This document shows, one piece after another, positions 1 to 11,930 of a stretch of 64,000 bases of DNA. The DNA is from Ophiosphaerella korrae (Eukaryota > Ascomycota > Dothideomycetes > Pleosporales > Phaeosphaeriaceae). The first letter of the stretch is position 1; the number at the start of each line of letters is the position of its first letter. Both the position numbers and the translations under genes were made by a program. The notes beneath the pieces are model-generated. The model was not told the origin of the DNA and did not search any database. It saw nothing but the letters and a program-made list of their open reading frames with translations. The stretch is from positions 1 through 64,000 of the forward strand of contig JALNQF010000031.1 in NCBI GenBank assembly GCA_028456385.1. The letters run 5' to 3'.

Positions 1-84
1 CCACCCGCGCTGAAGCCGCCGAAAAAGCGTCTCTCGCCCCTCCAAAACAAGTCCTATACAACAACACACGCCTCCCCCCCCCCC

Positions 85-126
<42 letters not shown>

Positions 127-129
127 ATT

Positions 130-160
<31 letters not shown>

Positions 161-1349
161 ACCCCCAACCCTGCATCCTCAAATCGCCAACCTCGCTTCT
201 TCCCACCCCGTATCCCACGCGCCCCCACGAACCCTGCCATATGCGTGAAACACGGTACGACGAGCACCAAGATTGCAGTACCGGCGTTCATTACACGGCG
301 CGCGCATACAGGCGCACATGTGCGACACGGTTTATTTCCTGCGGCGATCGGAATGTTGCGTGATTGCAGGGTGTGTTGCGAGTTTCCGGGGTGTGGCGTT
401 GTGGTTGGGGTTGGGGTTGTGCGCGAGTCATGTGGTAGGGGGGCGCTATTGGAAGGATGAGGCTGTGTTTTTATTGGGGTTGGGGGTGAGGTGATGGGAT
501 GGGATGAAACTAGAGACGGGCGGCGTGGGTAGGCAGGTGTTATAATTGGGGAATGCGTTTGGGGCTGGATGGTAGTGATACCTCGTGTGTATTTAATTGC
601 TGGGTAGCATGCTGGTATGACTGCTTGTTACGTAGTTGGGTCTTTGATGGGGATATTTGTCTGATGCGGTGGATGCTACATATTAACTATTTTTGGTCAA
701 CATTGACATACGTACGCTCTCTTCTTTTGGTTATCAGACATTGGCGTTTCCCAGACGATGATGCCAGGGTTGTGATATGTATTGATTCCGAATCTGGATT
801 AGCGACGGTAGCAGGTGCCAGTTTGGGGAACTTGCAGAGTAACATTGCAGGGCGAGGGAATGAGCGAATTAGACTGGGGATAATACGGTGAAAATAAAGA
901 TCGAAAACAAGGGGTGCGTAAGGTTTATTGGGAAGATGGTTTGTGCTAGCCACTTAGTACAGGTGCTATACCTACCTATAAAGAGAAAAGACAGCTTCTT
1001 GAATTATGAGAATGCTTTTCGGGACTCAGTCTATAGGTAGTGCTTAGAAACGACCATAAAAATGCGTGCTCAAGGAAGGTTGCAAAAATTGACGAAGATG
1101 TTACACTCTACAGAGGTATTATAGGAGTACAGGTAGACTCTATACTTGCATAATCAATATGTGTTTCAGTTTGCTGAATCCTTGGGCATTGACCTATTGT
1201 TCTTGCTAAACACAAGTCATGACCAAGCTCGCTTTCCCTTGTCACTCGCTTCAGCATAGATGACTAGCAATTGACTTGGCAACAGTCTCAGATATGACCG
1301 TTTGACCCTACCTTTGAAACTCCACTCCCATTTACACACGGTCTGGAAA
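1..1349. other. Gene-poor left edge
   Basis: No gene can be supported here. Frame 3 is open from base 3 to a TGA at 246–248, running through the C tract as poly-proline. It could be the 3' end of a gene cut by the window edge, but nothing recognisable is encoded. From about 370 to 560 the plus strand is G/T-rich. From about 550 onward the composition is ordinary and I see no conserved protein in any frame. Confidence 0.4.
73..168. repeat. Homopolymer C tract
   Basis: An almost uninterrupted run of C of roughly 90 bases, broken only by an A at 85, an ATTT at 127–130 and an A at 161. Runs this long are rare in fungal genomes. They mutate by slippage and are hard to sequence, so the exact length given here is unreliable. 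It may be a genuine low-complexity locus or an assembly artefact. Confidence 0.9.
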
Positions 1350-3690
1350 ATGCTGTGCAGTGTCTGTACTGGCGTTCTGAAAGAAAAAGCAAATCTCATC
1401 ACTGATCAGCCCGGTGATGATGGACCCATGATCATGTGTGCCCATCATCGAACATCTCAGTCCCTTGAGAGTTCTGCAATACAATGTTGCCATATTTGCC
1501 TGCCATTCTGGAATCAGCTGTCTAGCTTGGAGCAAGAAGCGTTACGTGTCGAGGAAGCAAAAGCACAAAGTAAAAAAAACAAATATTGCAATAATGAAGA
1601 AGAGGAAGATCTATTCGAATGGCTCACATTCACTATGTTACAACGAGACCAACTACATACACATAGCGAAGGATACATATTATCAATGAAGTTTAGTGGC
1701 GATGGCATTGATTGGGAGCGTGTGAGTGCAAGAAAATCGATCGCCTTAAGCATCACCGTTCTACAACCTGCTCTCTGTATGTTAAAACAAATTCTTTGCA
1801 CACTGAGAGCAATATTGGTGGGCTAGCGACCAAATAACGAGGATTTTTATGCCACCTAGCTATGTATGATGCAAGACACTCGCCACAAGTCGATGTTGTG
1901 CTTTTCAGCAGTATTTATACTAACCCAAACATCTCAGCAGACGGAGCTATACACATTACACCCACTCAATCTCAAAACACATCATCCGGTGAGTCGTGGA
2001 CCCTAGCTGCTGGCTGGCTAGAGGAGTGTCTTCAGAACCATACAACATGTGGGGAAAGCCAGGACAAAACCTCCTGGTACCCTACACGCCTGCTAGACCT
2101 CGGAGACTCTACAGCAGAAACGTTCGTTCGATTGATAGATTCGGCCATTGAACCAATGTTTGGTCCTTACTGCTCACTTAGCCACTGTTGGGGCAAAACC
2201 CAGCTTATCAACTTGAACAAAGACACAGAACAATCTTTACGTTCTGGCATTGCCATTGGGAAATTGCCAAAGACCTTTAATGAAGCAGTCCTGGTTACAA
2301 AACGACTTGGGATACGGTACATCTGGATCGATTCACTTTGCATCATGCAAGATGACCTCTCAGATTGGTTTCGAGAAGCCGCACTAATGCACAAGGTTTA
2401 TTCTAATTCATATTGCAACTTGTCCGCTTCAGCATCGTCGGATAGTAGTCAGGGACTCTTCCGATCTCGCAACCCACAATCGTTGCATCCAACTCAAAAC
2501 AGTGTGTATGTGAAAGATCTAGATGGTAGTGAAGAACTTGTCTTGTGCGACATCTACGATTATCAATTCTGGCTTCACAACGTCTCACAGTGCATCATCA
2601 ATAAAAGAGCATGGGTACAGCTGCCTTGCCGTATATCGTATATTAATTCTGCACTGACTTTGCACCTCAGGTCACCCAAGAAAGGTTGCTTTCACCTCGT
2701 ATCCTACACTTCGGCAACAGCCAGCTATTCTGGGAATGTAAAGAGCATGACGCCTGTGAGTCGTATCCAAAAGGCTTGCCTCCGTTATTTGAATCTCAAC
2801 TCTACACAAATTTCAAGGCATTGGACCCGGGCAATTATAGCAAGAAGATGGCTAAGCAAGGGCGACAGGTCGACCCAGCAACAGAAACCTATCAGATCTG
2901 GAATATGATTGTGAAATCCTACTCTGGGACCATGTTAACAGTTCCAGGCGATAAGCTCATCGCACTTTCGGGGATTGCCAAGCGTATAATGGAAACAATC
3001 AATGACGTTTACATCGTCGGAATGTGGCGGAAGTACTTAGAAAGCGCATTGTTATGGCATGTGAAAAATATGGAACAGATCGATGGCTCGTCCTCATCAC
3101 GGCCCCAGCCCTACCGCGCTCCGAGCTGGTCCTGGGCGTCAATAGATGGTATGATACATACAGCAACTACAACCCACCAAGCGATGTCCATCAAAGTTTG
3201 CGATGTACACCTCGAATACGCAACAGAAGACATAACTGGTATTGTCACTGGCGGCTGGATTGACATACGAGGTGCTCTAAAACCCTTCCATTTGTTGATG
3301 CGCAACTACGGTACCCTAAAGAAGTGGTATATGGTCATCGACGGCATTATAGTCCGCCAGCAAGACGATAGCCTCGAAGAACATGATAGATTGGGCCCAC
3401 AAGTTTCCCTGGATGTTCCTCCACTCGACGACGCTTTTGTGGGGGGAAATTCTCAGCAGCGTTTGTTCTACATGGTCGGATGCACGCCAACCGATGAAAA
3501 TGAGTACATTTCAGTACTGTTGCTACGACTGGTGGACGCCGACAAGGGAGTGTTTGAAAGGGTTGGACTGACAACGAGTGGCCCAAACGATGGGCAAGAG
3601 ATGCTGTTAGCTGAACTCAATGAGGAAGAGAAGAAGAAATTGCCGTGTTTGCGGTATGAAGCCGGACTGCACGTGATTCGTATCATATGA
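1350..3690 (+). CDS. HET-domain (heterokaryon incompatibility-like) protein
   Basis: Three-exon gene: 1350–1776, 1860–2614, 2671–3690, giving about 733 aa. Introns 1777–1859 (GTATGT..CTAG) and 2615–2670 (GTACAG..TCAG) both keep frame. The second restores the family block RAWVTQERLLSPR exactly across the junction. HET signatures in order: SLSHCWG near residue 248, RYIWIDSLCIMQDD near 297, and the W-x-x-QERLLSPRILHF block near 392–410. The N-terminus has the CxxC and HH..S..GC.IC-like pattern (MLCSVC, CCHICLPF) often seen before HET domains. HET proteins trigger cell death after fusion of incompatible hyphae, but many copies have unknown roles. An in-frame ATG at 1302 is an alternative start; I prefer 1350 because the cysteine motif follows at once. 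No stop or frameshift remains once both introns are removed, so the gene looks intact. The C-terminal ~250 aa show no known domain. Confidence 0.88.
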
Positions 3691-4172
3691 TGATACTCTT
3701 GACTCGGGTAGTTCGTGGTAGAGCGCCCACCAAGTATATTAAGAGCTGAATCCACTAGTACCGACATGTTGAAAACGAACCGTGGACAGTGTTTAAAATA
3801 GTGAGCTCAGGAGAGCAGATTCAAGAACAACGGAAAAGAGTGACATATCGATTGAAGCGATGATGCACGACTGGGCATTCGGTAGATATTGAGACTGATG
3901 TTTCGTGAAGCTGGGATTGGAGTGCTGCGCTCAATCCATAGTAAAACTGTGCGCATGACAATCCTATTTCAGTCAAAGTCCTCAAGCTGTTATGGCTTGA
4001 AAGTGCACAATCAATCTCAATCTGTTATCTGTAGATGTGGCCAATCCTAAATAGGTCTAGTACATATCTGCGGGGAGCAAGTTGGCATCACCGAGGAGCT
4101 CTTGAGATCCCGGACGACTCGATAGCTCCACACAACCTCATTCAACGATACCTAAACTACAGCACCACAGAA
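3691..4172 (+). other. Intergenic, upstream of coiled-coil gene
   Basis: About 480 bases between two plus-strand genes. I see no ORF with family resemblance. It should contain the 3' end of the HET transcript and the promoter and leader of the next gene. Confidence 0.5.
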
Positions 4173-6126
4173 ATGGCCGATGAAGACAAAGAAAAGGCAG
4201 AGAAGGTAGCGGCAGCAAAGAAACGGGTAAGAACTCCATTTGAGGTCGTGTTGCATCTAAAGCAAGGGCAACAAGATGTGATGCGCGTGAACTTCTTGCA
4301 TATGTGACCGTCTACGACGGTGCACGAGTAAAAATGAGCTACGTGCTAACAAATTTTTAATAGTATGAACAATTGAAGAAGCAGAAGGCCAAGAAAGCCG
4401 GCGGCACCAAGAAGAAGGAAGACAAGGCCGAAGCGTCCGCAGAAGCTGAAGCATCAACTGCTTCCGAGAAACCTGAAGACAAGGCTGAAGAAGTCACACC
4501 AGAGCCCATCGAAGCTACAAGCGCTTCTCCAGGGCCCGTAGAAGAAGATGATGAGCCCTCGGAATTGGTTGTCCCTAAAGCGTCTCACGGTCGCAAGCCG
4601 TCCGTCGCAATCGAGTCGCGTCAACGATCCGAGTCTTTCTACAGATCGGGAGCCGCCGGTACACCTACATCGCCTCACCCTGCGACACCCGGCGCTGGAA
4701 TCACAGGCGAGATGTACAGGGAACAAGCACTGAGAATTGAAGAATTAGAGAGGGAGAATAAACGGCTGGCGAACGAGGTCGATGAGAACGAGAACCGATG
4801 GAAAAAGGGCGAGGAAGAACTTGACGAGCTTAGAGAGGGACGGGGAGATGTGGCGCTTGCGGTTGAGAAAGGCAAGGAGGCTGACAAGTTGGTATGAAGC
4901 CTGGTCCACGATTCGAACTTAATTATATCACAAACTAACATGAACTAAAGAGAGCAGAAGTCGAATCACTCAAAAGGCAGTTATCGCAAGCACAGTCACT
5001 AAGCACAAAGTCAACACGCCGCACTTCGACCGCGTCACCCAGTCAATCAACGTCCATCGATGACCTGAATGCACAAGTCGCATCTAAATCAGCTACCATT
5101 GAATCACTGGAGCTAGAAATTTCCAACCTCAACAAGCAATTATCGGAACAAGTTGCCAAAAACAACGAATTCCAGTCAAAATTATCAAGCCTTGAATCCG
5201 CATTGCAGAAGGCCGAACAGGACGCCAGCTCCACCAAGACCGAACTATCGGACCTCAAGGCAAATCTAGAAAAAGCAAGCGAACAGGCGAACAAAGAGGG
5301 CTCCGATCGTGATACCGCGCAAACTCGCGTTGCGCAGCTTGAGGCTGAGTTAGGGGCGGCAAATCGCAAGGCTTCAGATTCGATATCACGCGCAGAGTTA
5401 CTAGAAAAGAAGATCGAGACGCTCACCCAGATTCATCGCGACAATGACGCAAGGAACCAGACTCGTGTGCAAGAGCATAAGAAGGTTGAACGCGAAGCAG
5501 CCGAACTGCGAACCCGCATTGCAGGTTTGAGCAATGAAAACGCGCGCCTGCGTGAAGCCGAACAGCGCCGCCGAAAAGCCGACCTAGGCAATATCGAGGA
5601 CTCAAGTGTGCAAGAACTCCTCGACGAAGAGCGTGATAAGCTCCTTGCCCAATTGCGTTCGCTCGAGGAAGAGAACTTCGAGCTAAAACGCGGCGTTTGG
5701 AGAGACAAGAGGACAGCCATGCAGCCCTCTATCGACAGCGATGACCCCTCTCACCCATACTCCAATTCCGGCTTCGACGATGTTGACCTCTCTAACCCCA
5801 ACACACACCTATTATCCCGCAACAACCCAGCACCGCGACACTCGTCCTTCCAAGATGTTATCAACTCCGGCATATCAGCCTTTACAGGGCAGACGTCGCA
5901 TCGGCGCAGCGACGCAGCAAGCAGACCGAAACCCAGGCAAGAGAGTCTGGGCAGCATGGATGAGTTTGAGATTGACGAGGATGCGTTCCGGCAGGCGCAG
6001 GAGGAAGAGGGAAAGAAGAGGCTTGAGAGGGTTAGAGAAGTTAAGAGGGGTTTGCCTGGGTTTAAGGGGTGGAGAGCGGATTTTGTGGACACGAGGGTTG
6101 GGATGGGTGGGGTATTTGATATTTAG
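4173..6126 (+). CDS. Coiled-coil protein
   Basis: Three exons: 4173–4226, 4364–4891, 4951–6126, giving about 585 aa. Intron 1 (4227–4363) has GTAAGA, a GCTAAC branch point and TAG. Intron 2 (4892–4950) has GTATGA and AAAG. Both are phase 0. The protein opens with a Lys/Glu/Ala-rich stretch (MADEDKEKAEKVAAAKKR, then YEQLKKQKAKK), an acidic Glu/Ala/Pro/Ser region, and then heptad-rich coiled coil over most of residues ~110–440. The tail has a serine/asparagine-rich linker and a last helical segment (EFEIDEDAFRQAQEEEGKKR). Such proteins are commonly annotated in fungi as 'M protein repeat' or Golgin-like. I could not find a GRIP or GRAB signature, so a tethering or cytoskeletal role is only a guess. 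The start is set by the ATG immediately before the lysine-rich exon. Confidence 0.8.
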
Positions 6127-6982
6127 AAAGATCAGCTGTCATAGAGAATATACCCATGTGCTGAGATTGTACATCGGAATATGCTTTAGTGAATTTCGGG
6201 TATTGTAGCGTTGCATTATATAGTCATAGTGCAAGAGAATAATCGATTTGTAGGACGTTGACATACTGTCACTGAACTCTAGGTACAAAATGAAACATAC
6301 TTATATACATATCCTATGGTCGAAGATCTGCTTGATACCTGTGAATGCGAAGGTGCTAAGGTTCCAGTAATCCGCAAGATTTCCAAGAAAGTCACAATGG
6401 GACGAAACGATGGAGCTAGAGAAATGATTCAACACAGGCCAGTTAAACTCATCGATACTATGGTCGATCTAGTTCGATGGGAAATTGGAGGCGCGGCGGT
6501 TCCATAGAGAGTGATCCTTTTTTGCACACGTACTATCCTCGTTTTTGTTTCCGTCCCTTGGTGTCTGCATGCAGCTGTAATAGCGGTCTATAGAGCATGT
6601 TCTGTCATAAATGAACCCGAGTAAGCATGTAGCAGTGATTCCATCGTGGTATATCTTCTTCTCATCAAATATATTTCGTAGATACTGACTGTCTAGCTAG
6701 ATATAGGGTTGCACGAAGTTGAAGTACTGAGCACTGTTTGGTGCCAACTTGAGATACCTGGAGCTCACCCGACAATGCCCTAGCAGCCTACGGAGAGGCG
6801 TGATGGAGATTGTAAAATTTCCGTAGTAAGTTCGAGAAATCTCTGGAAATTCGCAAGTATTTCCGTTGGGTTGCTATCTTTTAAACGAAAAGTACTTTCG
6901 GGTCTTGTAATCAAAACAGCAGGAAAACAATTCTGTGCTATTTCAGAGTCACCTAAAATAATAACAGAGGCGATGCATATTC
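6127..6982. other. Intergenic
   Basis: Roughly 850 bases after the coiled-coil gene. Only short ORFs occur (for example 6316–6507) and none resembles a protein family. I see no repeat or RNA gene. Confidence 0.4.
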
Positions 6983-7200
6983 CTATATGAGACAACAGAG
7001 CAACCTCGAGTTAAACTTGAATTGGGCATTGTATGTGGAATTCGAAAGCCAAGGCTGGCCCATAAGTTTCCTGCATTCAATACATACTGCCTTATCCGAA
7101 CGATCACACTGCCAGTAATGCCAATAATGGGATATGGTTCAAGATAGAGTGTCAAGAGACTTACTACTCGCTTACGTTGACGGCATAGAAAGCAAGCCAT
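6983..7200 (-). pseudogene. Broken Zn2Cys6 binuclear cluster fragment
   Basis: Reading leftwards from the ATG at 7200, MACFLCRQRKRV is followed by a good 56 bp intron (7109–7164, GTAAGT..GCAG) and then CDRSDKAVCIEC. Together this gives Cys-x2-Cys-x6-Cys-x7-Cys-x2-Cys, the spacing of a Gal4-type zinc cluster. The sixth cysteine, expected 7–9 residues later, is absent and a TAG at 6983–6985 ends the frame after about 50 residues. There is no linker, dimerisation helix or fungal transcription factor domain downstream. I read this as a remnant of a regulator gene. A longer gene with another exon is possible but I cannot build one. Confidence 0.55.
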
Positions 7201-7474
7201 CTGGACTTTTCAGAAGACCGTTCGAGTCCTTTTTTTTGCCTCTGTTTCGTGCTCGCTCGGCTGTTGTGTTGGCATAGATAATTGCATCAAAGCTTCCTCC
7301 AACTTTATCATCGTGTTTTGCGATCTTTGCTACTCGTTGTTCGGTCAAAGGCAATGGTAGCTGGGCTCTTTTGCGACTTATTTTCTCCATTGAAGCGTGT
7401 GACTGTGGCAAATCTGAAGAAATATCAAAGTCTCGCGCATCAAGCATTAGCCCAGATGGCAGCTTGGCCGCCAA
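7172..7474 (-). CDS. Small hypothetical ORF upstream of zinc-cluster fragment
   Basis: A 100-codon open frame starting MAAKLPSGLMLDARDF with a basic C-terminal stretch (RARNRGKKKDSNG). It is in a different frame from the Zn2Cys6 fragment and overlaps its first codons. It could be the 5' part of the same decayed gene or chance. I do not recognise any domain. Confidence 0.2.
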   Translation of the reverse strand: MAAKLPSGLMLDARDFDISSDLPQSHASMEKISRKRAQLPLPLTEQRVAKIAKHDDKVGGSFDAIIYANTTAERARNRGKKKDSNGLLKSPDGLLSMPST

Positions 7475-7769
7475 TCTTGGATGGGATGTGATGAAATGAA
7501 ATTCCCAATCATTGTTGAAGGTGGGAAAGGGGACGTGAAATTTTAAGTCAATTTGACGGACAAAGATGTTGGCAACAAGGCCTGGCTAGCAGGATGTAAT
7601 GTACTTGATACCGTATTGCTGTAAACAGCCTGTTTTTAAACACTGGTCATATTACTTGGATCAGAATTTTCAAATGAGCGTTGTTGATAGCCAGTATCCG
7701 GGTTGTCAACTGATTCTTAAAATGGGATGCTGTGGAGGAAATGATCTGGACTTTGATATAATGAATTCT

Positions 7770-8270
7770 TTAAGCCTGGAATAAGTGAAGCCTGAATTCG
7801 TTGAGAGATATTGAATCATAAATGGTATCTGAGCCTGGTTGTATTTGCAAAGGGTTCTGTAGATATAGCCTCACCCAGTCTTCATTGAGTCCAGTAGCCA
7901 GAGCATCAAATTGTGCCGACATATAAGAAGCAGCGCCTTCATATGGCCTTACTGTTTGTGTTGGTTGAGAAAAACCCTGGGCGAAGCGATGGCTTTCCAG
8001 TATTTGATCATAATCTTCCGCGCATCGAAGGTTTTCAATTTGAATTGCCGGTTCTATATGTCGTTCTTGTGACACAGGGGATTCAGGTTCCAAGGCTGCG
8101 TGATGTTCCAGTGTGACCGTGACATTGGAAGAGGTAAACGCGGGCGATAACGTTGATAGCTGGGACCAGGCAGTGTCTAGCAGCTCAGCAAGACTGAGAT
8201 CGCTGGATTTCCATCTCAAAGTGTCGTCGTCATATTGCTCAAGATGCCAGATGAATGAATTTGAATTTAT
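7770..8270 (-). CDS. Hypothetical coding remnant
   Basis: An open frame of about 165 codons runs leftwards from near 8270 to a stop at 7770. It has protein-like composition (FIWHLEQYDDDTLRWKSSDL near its start, EDWVRLYLQNPLQIQPG near its end) but no in-frame ATG near the left-reading 5' end. A TAA lies in frame just upstream. It reads like a terminal exon whose upstream exons are missing. It lies on the same strand as the zinc-cluster fragment and 0.6 kb 5' of it. I do not recognise the family. Confidence 0.3.
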   Translation of the reverse strand: MNSNSFIWHLEQYDDDTLRWKSSDLSLAELLDTAWSQLSTLSPAFTSSNVTVTLEHHAALEPESPVSQERHIEPAIQIENLRCAEDYDQILESHRFAQGFSQPTQTVRPYEGAASYMSAQFDALATGLNEDWVRLYLQNPLQIQPGSDTIYDSISLNEFRLHLFQA

Positions 8271-9579
8271 CTCATAAGGCGGAGAGAGTTATTTTGAAGA
8301 ATCTCCTGAATCAGTCCTTGATAGCTTTACCAAGGGCAACCAAAACAGGCAGTATATGGGGAGAGGTAAATGCGAAGGTGATAGATATAGTTTGAGATTA
8401 AGGTGTGTAGCTCAAATAAGCGCCTTATGTATGTGTGTGAATAAGTATCATGATTCTTTGGAAGAGATATGGAGAATTTTGACAAATACATATGAAGATA
8501 GTGTGCGAGTCTTTGCAATTGTACTTGAAGTGAACGTCTCTTCTGCAGCCGAAGGTGGACTAGCAGATTTACTATTCCCATGCTGCCCACCATTCAGCAT
8601 CTTCCGCGACCAAATTCATACTATCGTTAGGTAACAGCTCAGACTTCCGCTGATGTATTCAGATATACGAATCTCCAATTGGTCCTGCGATGAGGTGCCA
8701 GTAGCGGAGTACCTGGGGAGTGAGCAGGTACTTAGGCATCTCAATTATTGTGCAAACAGTCTCGCACGAGGGCAATAAAAGCCATTATGTGGAACAGAGC
8801 GGACATTCTCACTTTCCTCCAACTCGTCACTATGATAGTTCTGGCTCTCATCCAAGCTTCTTGGTGCCTTTACATGTTCCAAAGTAGGATTCCCGTTATT
8901 ACCGAAGCTTCCCATGTATTTAAACTCATAGTATCCAGGCAAAACTCCGCCGTCACGCTGTAGAGGTTGGATTAGAAAATATGTCTTCAAGGCGCTCTAA
9001 CACTATTTGACTGACCATAATACACCGGTACGTCTAATCGGTTCGCTCTTATATCGGTCCCATCTGTTGAAGCAATATATAGAGCTGCTACTAGATAAAC
9101 GCTTTCCAACCCATACGGCCGTGGTTTCAGATTACCATAATAACCGCTCGGAGCTAAGTTGATGCAGAAGATCAATCTGCATCACCATGCCCTTTCAGTG
9201 TCGCGTTAGCATCAATACAGCTGGCTAGCAACTTTTGCCACGTCACTAGTGGAGGAGAGAAACTGAAAGCGTCTACACATTGAGCACTAGGACAAAAATC
9301 TCATTCTGGTAATAGCCAAGACCTCACAATGCGTACAGAAATTCAAAAAGCCTTGACGTATCGCAATCCATTCACCCAACGTCAACACCCAAATGTCTAC
9401 AAACGCCTGCCTTTCAAACCGAACTTAATCCTGATCGCCCTTGTGAGGATTGAGCCTCAAGTGCGTCTAGCCATCTCATATAACGTAATATTTAGCCGTT
9501 GAAGCCTGTATTGAAGCATGTCTGTTAACTCGTTCTTTCATTACCAAACGTCATACATTGATAGCAGGGACGAGCCTCT
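8271..9579. other. Intergenic
   Basis: About 1.3 kb of moderately A/T-rich DNA. ORFs of 60–90 codons occur on both strands but overlap one another and show no family signature. No tRNA, repeat or promoter could be recognised. Confidence 0.35.
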
Positions 9580-11170
9580 TCATTCGGATGGACTGATGTG
9601 CGTCTTCTTCAAGTTCAGTGGTTGAGGCGGATTAGAAGGAGTAGCAGAGCCAGAGCCTGCCTGCGGTGTGCCCGTGCCCAATGGACTCACAGCGCCACTG
9701 GGAGGTACAGGAATTTGTATATCCTCTGGGCTGCCAGGAACCATACTATCGGGGAGACCAGGAATTTTGATTCGTTTAGCGACATTGTTGTAGCTGGATG
9801 GAATAATCTAATACAATGTTACTAACGAACACATTTACTTTGTAAGCCAGAACTACTCGCCTCGATGATCTCGTCGCGTGGGAACTGGAGCTTGGGTATG
9901 TCCGCCGCATTACAGGCCATCAGATATCCATAAAGCACACGAAGAACAGATTCATGCGCGATGATGAGAAGGTCGTTCTCTTCGCGCTCGAGCTCGAGAA
10001 TAATGGGCTCCATACGTACTGCGAGATCGTGGTAAGACTTCCAATATCAGTTCTGCTAGTGGTCACTCGCGTCTAACAACTTACCTCAGCTCGCGGGTAG
10101 CGATGGTGATAAGGGTCAGCTTCATGCTTCGCAACCTCTTCCGGAAATTCTTGTCGAATTTTGGATTCGGACATTTTCTCACAAACGCCTGGATTCATTT
10201 GGCTCATCTGCGATCGTTGCCTTACCCGATAGCCCATGTTTGCTAGGTATTCTGAAGTTTGCACCGTACGTCTTCGAGTGGATGTCCAGATAGTTAATGG
10301 CTTCAAGGCAGCATCCGGCACTCCTTGGTCGATTAACTTTTGTTTCTCCTCTTCTCGATATGCTAAGAGAACCTCGCTCATCTTCTTCGCATAGTCACGG
10401 CCCTCTTCACAAAGGTTGGCATCGGCTTTATACGAGTCTTCGTCTCGTGTAGTGCCTGCACGAGCAAAGTATGTTTGTCGTGATTTGATATGTAAGTTCA
10501 GGAGATAGAAGACGATGCGCTGTGAGAGATATCCGAACGCACAGTTGTTGACGACGACACGCTCACCGGCATTGATCATCTTGATCCAATGCAAATCTGG
10601 GTCCTCCATGGTCTCAAAGTGTGGTATCCGCGCGTTGATTCGCGCGAGGTAATCATGGACCGCATCTTCATCCTTCCAGCCAATATAGTCTGGTGAGCCA
10701 ATCTTGACTCGACGTACATTCTCCTGAATAATGCGCTCGTCGGTGCAATGCGATTCAATAAAAACTGTTTGGATGCCTTTCTTTGCGAATTCTTTGGCCA
10801 GCTGGCGACGGCCATGCGTGATAGCGTTGACAGCATCGTAGATGGCAACCTGACCCTTGTCATGCTCGAGGAAATGGTATATGTCTTCGCGGCACTTCTT
10901 TAGTATCTTGTTACGCAACAGCACAGACTGCGGTGAGGCGTTCAAAAAGAAGTAGTCATCAGGCACATCGCCATCAGGGCCAACGGTTGCACGACGGTAG
11001 TCACCTAAATGAAAAACGTGCGTCTTGACACCAAGCCATCGAAGGTAACGTGCTACTGCAACAGATGTGTGAGTCTTGCCTCGAGCTGGTAGCCCGACGG
11101 TAGCAATGACAATCCTTCCGGAGTGGAATAATCTACCAGATTCTGTGCTGTACAGTTGGGCGGGTGCCAT
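9580..11170 (-). CDS. 6-phosphofructo-2-kinase (bisphosphatase half apparently inactive)
   Basis: Exons 10085–11170, 9861–10037, 9580–9807 give about 496 aa. The N-terminal kinase domain carries the Walker A loop GLPARGKT (residues 26–33) and makes fructose-2,6-bisphosphate, the activator of phosphofructokinase-1, in the cytosol. The C-terminal histidine-phosphatase-fold domain is present, but the motif that should read R-H-G-E reads R237-A-G-T. The phosphohistidine is therefore missing, and the following conserved residues also diverge. The second histidine (H390, IIAHESVLRV) remains. By family knowledge this predicts kinase-only activity, as in yeast Pfk26. Intron 1 (10038–10084) is GT..AG. 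Intron 2 (9808–9860) begins GC (GCGAGT..TTAG), and only this donor restores the conserved FPRDEIIE/IIPSSYNN junction. The tail after residue 440 is Pro/Ser/Gly-rich. The gene shares a ~760 bp divergent upstream region with TOM40. Confidence 0.92.
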
Positions 11171-11930
11171 TTCCTTTTCTGGTAAGTCGTGGATAGCGTC
11201 AACAAAAGTACTCGACCGCCGCCGAAAGCGGGGTGAATTTGCGTAGATATCTGCCGTTCTAGAACCTGTGAGCCATGACTGTACTATGGAATTGGCCCCC
11301 CCTATAGCCTTATTTCACTCTTTCACTAACGAAGAGGTGAAAGCACTTACAGTAAAGTATCCATTATAGCGAATTAGGTCTATGGTTCTATAAACAAAGT
11401 TTCGGATACTTCAAAGTCAAGAGAGCCAACCGAATCAGTTTGCACAGCTTCTATAAGGTGAAGTATAGTCTCGAAATGGTAGGTGACTACCCGAACCAGG
11501 AGCACGGTGCTGGGGTGCGTTTGCCGATAGTGTATCAGGATGGGTCAACAGGGGAGGAGCCACGGTAAGAGGCCAACGCCGAGACGGGGAATGTAGTGAG
11601 AGAGAGAGAGTGCAGAGTAGGGAAGGCAGTTTTATTGTTTTGTGCGGGAGAAGCAGGCTGTGAAATAAAAAGCAAGCCTTCGAAGGGCGTTATGTCTTAT
11701 CGCCAAAAGTCGCGCGGTAAATTATCGGGTTGTGGCTTAGTCTGAGCATTATGTCATCAAGCTTTGGTAGAGAAATTGTTCAACTACCATCGCATTGCAG
11801 GCCGCAACATCATCGTGCATCTCGACAAGTCCACGGCTTTGCATCACGTCGTACCGCTGTGTCTGTCTTTGGAGGAGTTCCTAGTTTCACCTGATTCCAT
11901 TCCAAATTTTATTGTCGCCCCGCCGCCACC
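11171..11930. promoter_or_regulatory. Divergent promoter region of PFK2 and TOM40
   Basis: 760 bases separate the start codons of two genes facing away from each other, so both promoters must lie here. A short GA repeat sits at 11598–11610. Just before the TOM40 ATG is a Kozak-like GCCGCCACC. I could not identify a TATA box with confidence. An ORF at 11764–11973 runs into the TOM40 start in another frame and is unlikely to be coding. Confidence 0.5.
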
